NCBI GenBank assembly: GCA_014706385.1
Contig: JACGZH010000008.1
Coordinates: forward strand, 1,116,001-1,180,000
Direction of reading: 5' to 3'
Source: Phaffia rhodozyma
Taxonomy: Eukaryota; Basidiomycota; Tremellomycetes; Cystofilobasidiales; Mrakiaceae
DNA length: 64,000 nucleotides
Shown: piece after piece, positions 61,901 through 64,000 of the stretch
Numbering within the stretch: the first letter of the stretch is position 1
Layout: every line of letters starts with the position of its first letter
The notes under the pieces: generated by a model
The model's input: the letters and a program-made list of their open reading frames with translations, nothing else
What the model was told of the DNA's origin: nothing
The model's database searches: none
Made by a program: the position numbers and the translations under genes

Positions 61901-64000
61901 TCTCAAAGCACTGATGAGGGAAACTTGTTCAGCTGGAAGTTGAAGGTCAAATATTGCTTGAAGAGTGAGACGATGTATCAGATTGGCGGAAGCTGTTAAT
62001 TGTGGAAGCGTGAAAAATTCAGAGATCGGACTGGTTTTGGCGAATGTGGACAACTCCACAAAGAACGAGGTTGGAAGGGTTCGGACAGCAGATACAAAAG
62101 CGCTATTTGCATTCTGCGAAGTTCAAAGTCAGGGTGTATGTACGGTCAGTCATCGTGTTCGAAAAAAAGGGAAAGGAATACGTGAAGGAAGTAATTGCAC
62201 ACAGACTTTAAGATCCCCATTCTTGTTTCGACAGCTTCCAAGCAACTCCCACTTTCGGCTCATGCCATTCCTCAATCCAGCCCAGACTTCTTCCTCTCCA
62301 AGACCGTCGAGTTTTCCCACCAAATTCAACGCGTCTTCCCCCGATTGGCACCCCATTTCCGCAAGTCTAATCGCCTGTGAGCCTTCTCCAATTTTATACA
62401 GCCCACCGGCGCAATTATAGGCTGTGCCGGAGATACATCTAGATAGATTAGCACATTCCAATAGAAGTGGTTTCGAGGAAGGGAGCGAGTCGAGTGTCGT
62501 GCGAAGATGGATGGCGCGGTTCAGTAGATGGAGTGTTGAGGCATACGTGGCACTTTCAGCTGGAGAAAAGTTCACACGTGCAAGAACAAGAAGGGTGTCG
62601 ACAGAGGATGCAACAAAGTCGATCAGAATCTTCTGGACAGTCTCCTTCTCTGACTTGCCATCTTCACTCCTATTCTCTGTCGAAGGAGCCAGGCAAGCAG
62701 AAACAAGTCTCTCTGCACCTTCGACAAGCTTGAGTACCGACTCTTCGGCCAAATTCTTCTTATGTTTGGATCGGGTTATGAATGTTATACATTGTCTGCG
62801 GAATCTCTCGGCTGTTTTGTAAGCTCTCTCGAGAATTTTGATGTCGTGGTTTCTGCAAAGGACCTTGAACAAAGCTGATATGGAAGATGTCGATGAAAAA
62901 GGCTCGTTTGAACATGTCGATGTGGTTGATGGCGTTCTGGGTCGAGAATCTGTGTGATTTCAATGAGGAAAAGTCTATCAGTAATGGAACTCGAATTACA
63001 CCCAGGGGAAAGGATTGGTCGATAGAAACGTACTGTCGTCATCTTTGACTAGTTTATCAATAAGGACTGTTTCCTTCATCATTTCTGCCAATACCCTAGT
63101 GATCAAAACACTATCATCTTCACTCTTAATTTCCTCTACCTCGACCTGCCCTCCTGAGCTCTCAATGAGGGACATCCTCTCGATCCCCAATGTCTCCTCG
63201 GATCCATCATTACCCACACGATGCTTCTTCAACAGGTCAGCAATGATGGTCAGGCTATTGAGATCGCCCACTTTGGCAGCAATCTTACCCCAAAGATCAA
63301 CCAACCTCTCCCATTCTTTGCCTACAAACCCATCTTCCAACACCCACACCCCCTGCAGGTGGCTAATGAGCTTACGGAGCTCTTTCAGAGACACTTTCAT
63401 ACCTTCCTGACCTTCAACGTCCCTCAGGAAGATCTGCACACTTCGAAGTGCCTGATCCCAAACTTTTCCCTGTTTAAGAGAAGGTAGTAACTGAGGCATA
63501 AGCTCAAGCGAGATTGTGCGCAGGCGGAAAAGCGTTTCCGAAGACGTCAAGCCATGAGGGTTTGGAGGCGAGAAGAGCACGTTGAGAAGTTGAAGTATGT
63601 TTGAGTTTGGGATAGGAGAGGCCTTGAGATGAACGAAAAGAGCCTGGTTTGTTTGAAGGAAGCACAGTATCGCCTATATCAAATTTAATGCGCAATAAAA
63701 TGGTTTCAAGATTGATTAGTCCTTGGGCTTTTGAAAGAAGATGCTATACAATGGAGTGTCATCACTCACGTCGAGTGCTCCCGGGTGAGAAGCTTGACCT
63801 GAAATCACGCCTGCTAAACTTGTACATATCCAAGCGGAAAGCACGCTCTTCACGGCGTCATCCAGTTTTTTCGTAGACTCATCGGCTTGAGGAAATGTAA
63901 TTGACCGCAATGTAGCCGCCGAATCCTGTGATTTCTTAATCATCGGTGTGCACGGCAAGTCTGAAGAAGCAGGTATCTTTTTAGCCGCAGCTGTGGTCGT
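55908..64000 (-). CDS. ESP1: Separase (Esp1/Cut1), C-terminal ~8 kb; 5' end beyond the window
   Basis: Caspase-like peptidase C50 that cleaves the cohesin kleisin at anaphase. The catalytic domain is complete: HTFLVLDRKVQPLPWESIKS, FYILNPSGDLGKTESYF, then catalytic His in VVYFGHGGAEQYIR (codon 56581-56583) and catalytic Cys in VMLWGCSSGQL (codon 56503-56505), followed by TPWNYMLAGW, PTVVGNLWDVTDKDIDR and the end VVYGIPVEFEI. Upstream, from about 57300 to 64000, is a long alpha-helical (TPR-like) region in many exons with no other recognisable domain, as in all separases. Catalytic and structural exons run continuously on the minus strand with short introns. Partial at the right edge: no start codon is within the window. 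Convergent with the mitochondrial carrier. Confidence 0.95.

Overview
The window looks like nuclear DNA of an intron-rich basidiomycete yeast. Nearly every gene is split by short introns (about 50-140 nt, GT...AG with loose donors such as GTTCGT, GTACGT and GTTTGT), GC content is moderate, and the gene set is eukaryotic (cohesin, separase, APC/C activator, peroxisomal AAA ATPase, ESCRT-II, SAGA). Gene density and intron style would fit a tremellomycete such as Phaffia/Xanthophyllomyces, but that is inference. I find 19 protein-coding genes and no tRNA, rRNA, CRISPR array or transposon.

Layout, left to right. 0.3-3.1 kb: secreted GH79 glycosidase (+). 3.4-6.9 kb: phosphoglycerate kinase and mitochondrial ribosomal protein mL41 (both -). 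7.3-14.7 kb: ADA3 (SAGA), KGD2 (E2 of 2-oxoglutarate dehydrogenase) and VPS25 (ESCRT-II), all +. 15.2-20.3 kb: a large secreted protein with five WSC domains and a GH71 alpha-1,3-glucanase domain (-). 21.5-25.5 kb: an orphan gene, a short-chain dehydrogenase and the first of two histidine-rich paralogues (all -). 26.2-32.7 kb: EME1 (-) and CDH1 (+), diverging from one intergenic region. 33.4-40.7 kb: a membrane-anchored GDS/DxxH esterase-like protein and PEX6 (both -). 41.3-42.2 kb: the second histidine-rich paralogue (+). 43.2-49.4 kb: cohesin SMC1 (+). 50.1-55.3 kb: a Ca2+/H+ exchanger (-) diverging from a mitochondrial-carrier protein (+). 55.9-64.0 kb: separase (-), whose 5' end lies outside the window.

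Four chromosome-cycle genes fall within about 38 kb: SMC1 (cohesin), separase (cleaves cohesin), CDH1 (APC/C activator) and EME1 (resolves recombination intermediates). Exact MluI cell-cycle boxes (ACGCGT) are clustered upstream of SMC1 and paired in the EME1/CDH1 divergent promoter, which suggests G1/S-timed MBF-type control. GH79 and WSC-GH71 are secreted carbohydrate-active enzymes likely acting on polysaccharides at the cell surface or outside the cell.

No wholly new system is obvious. The most notable features are: microexons of 13, 18, 19 and 23 nt, one carrying the lipoyl-lysine of KGD2; a candidate GC-AG intron in ADA3; a 343-nt intron that splits the C-box of CDH1; two diverged histidine-rich paralogues; and the MCB clusters. 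Exon boundaries were worked out by hand from reading frame and splice signals. Where exons are listed, the summed length was checked to be a multiple of three.
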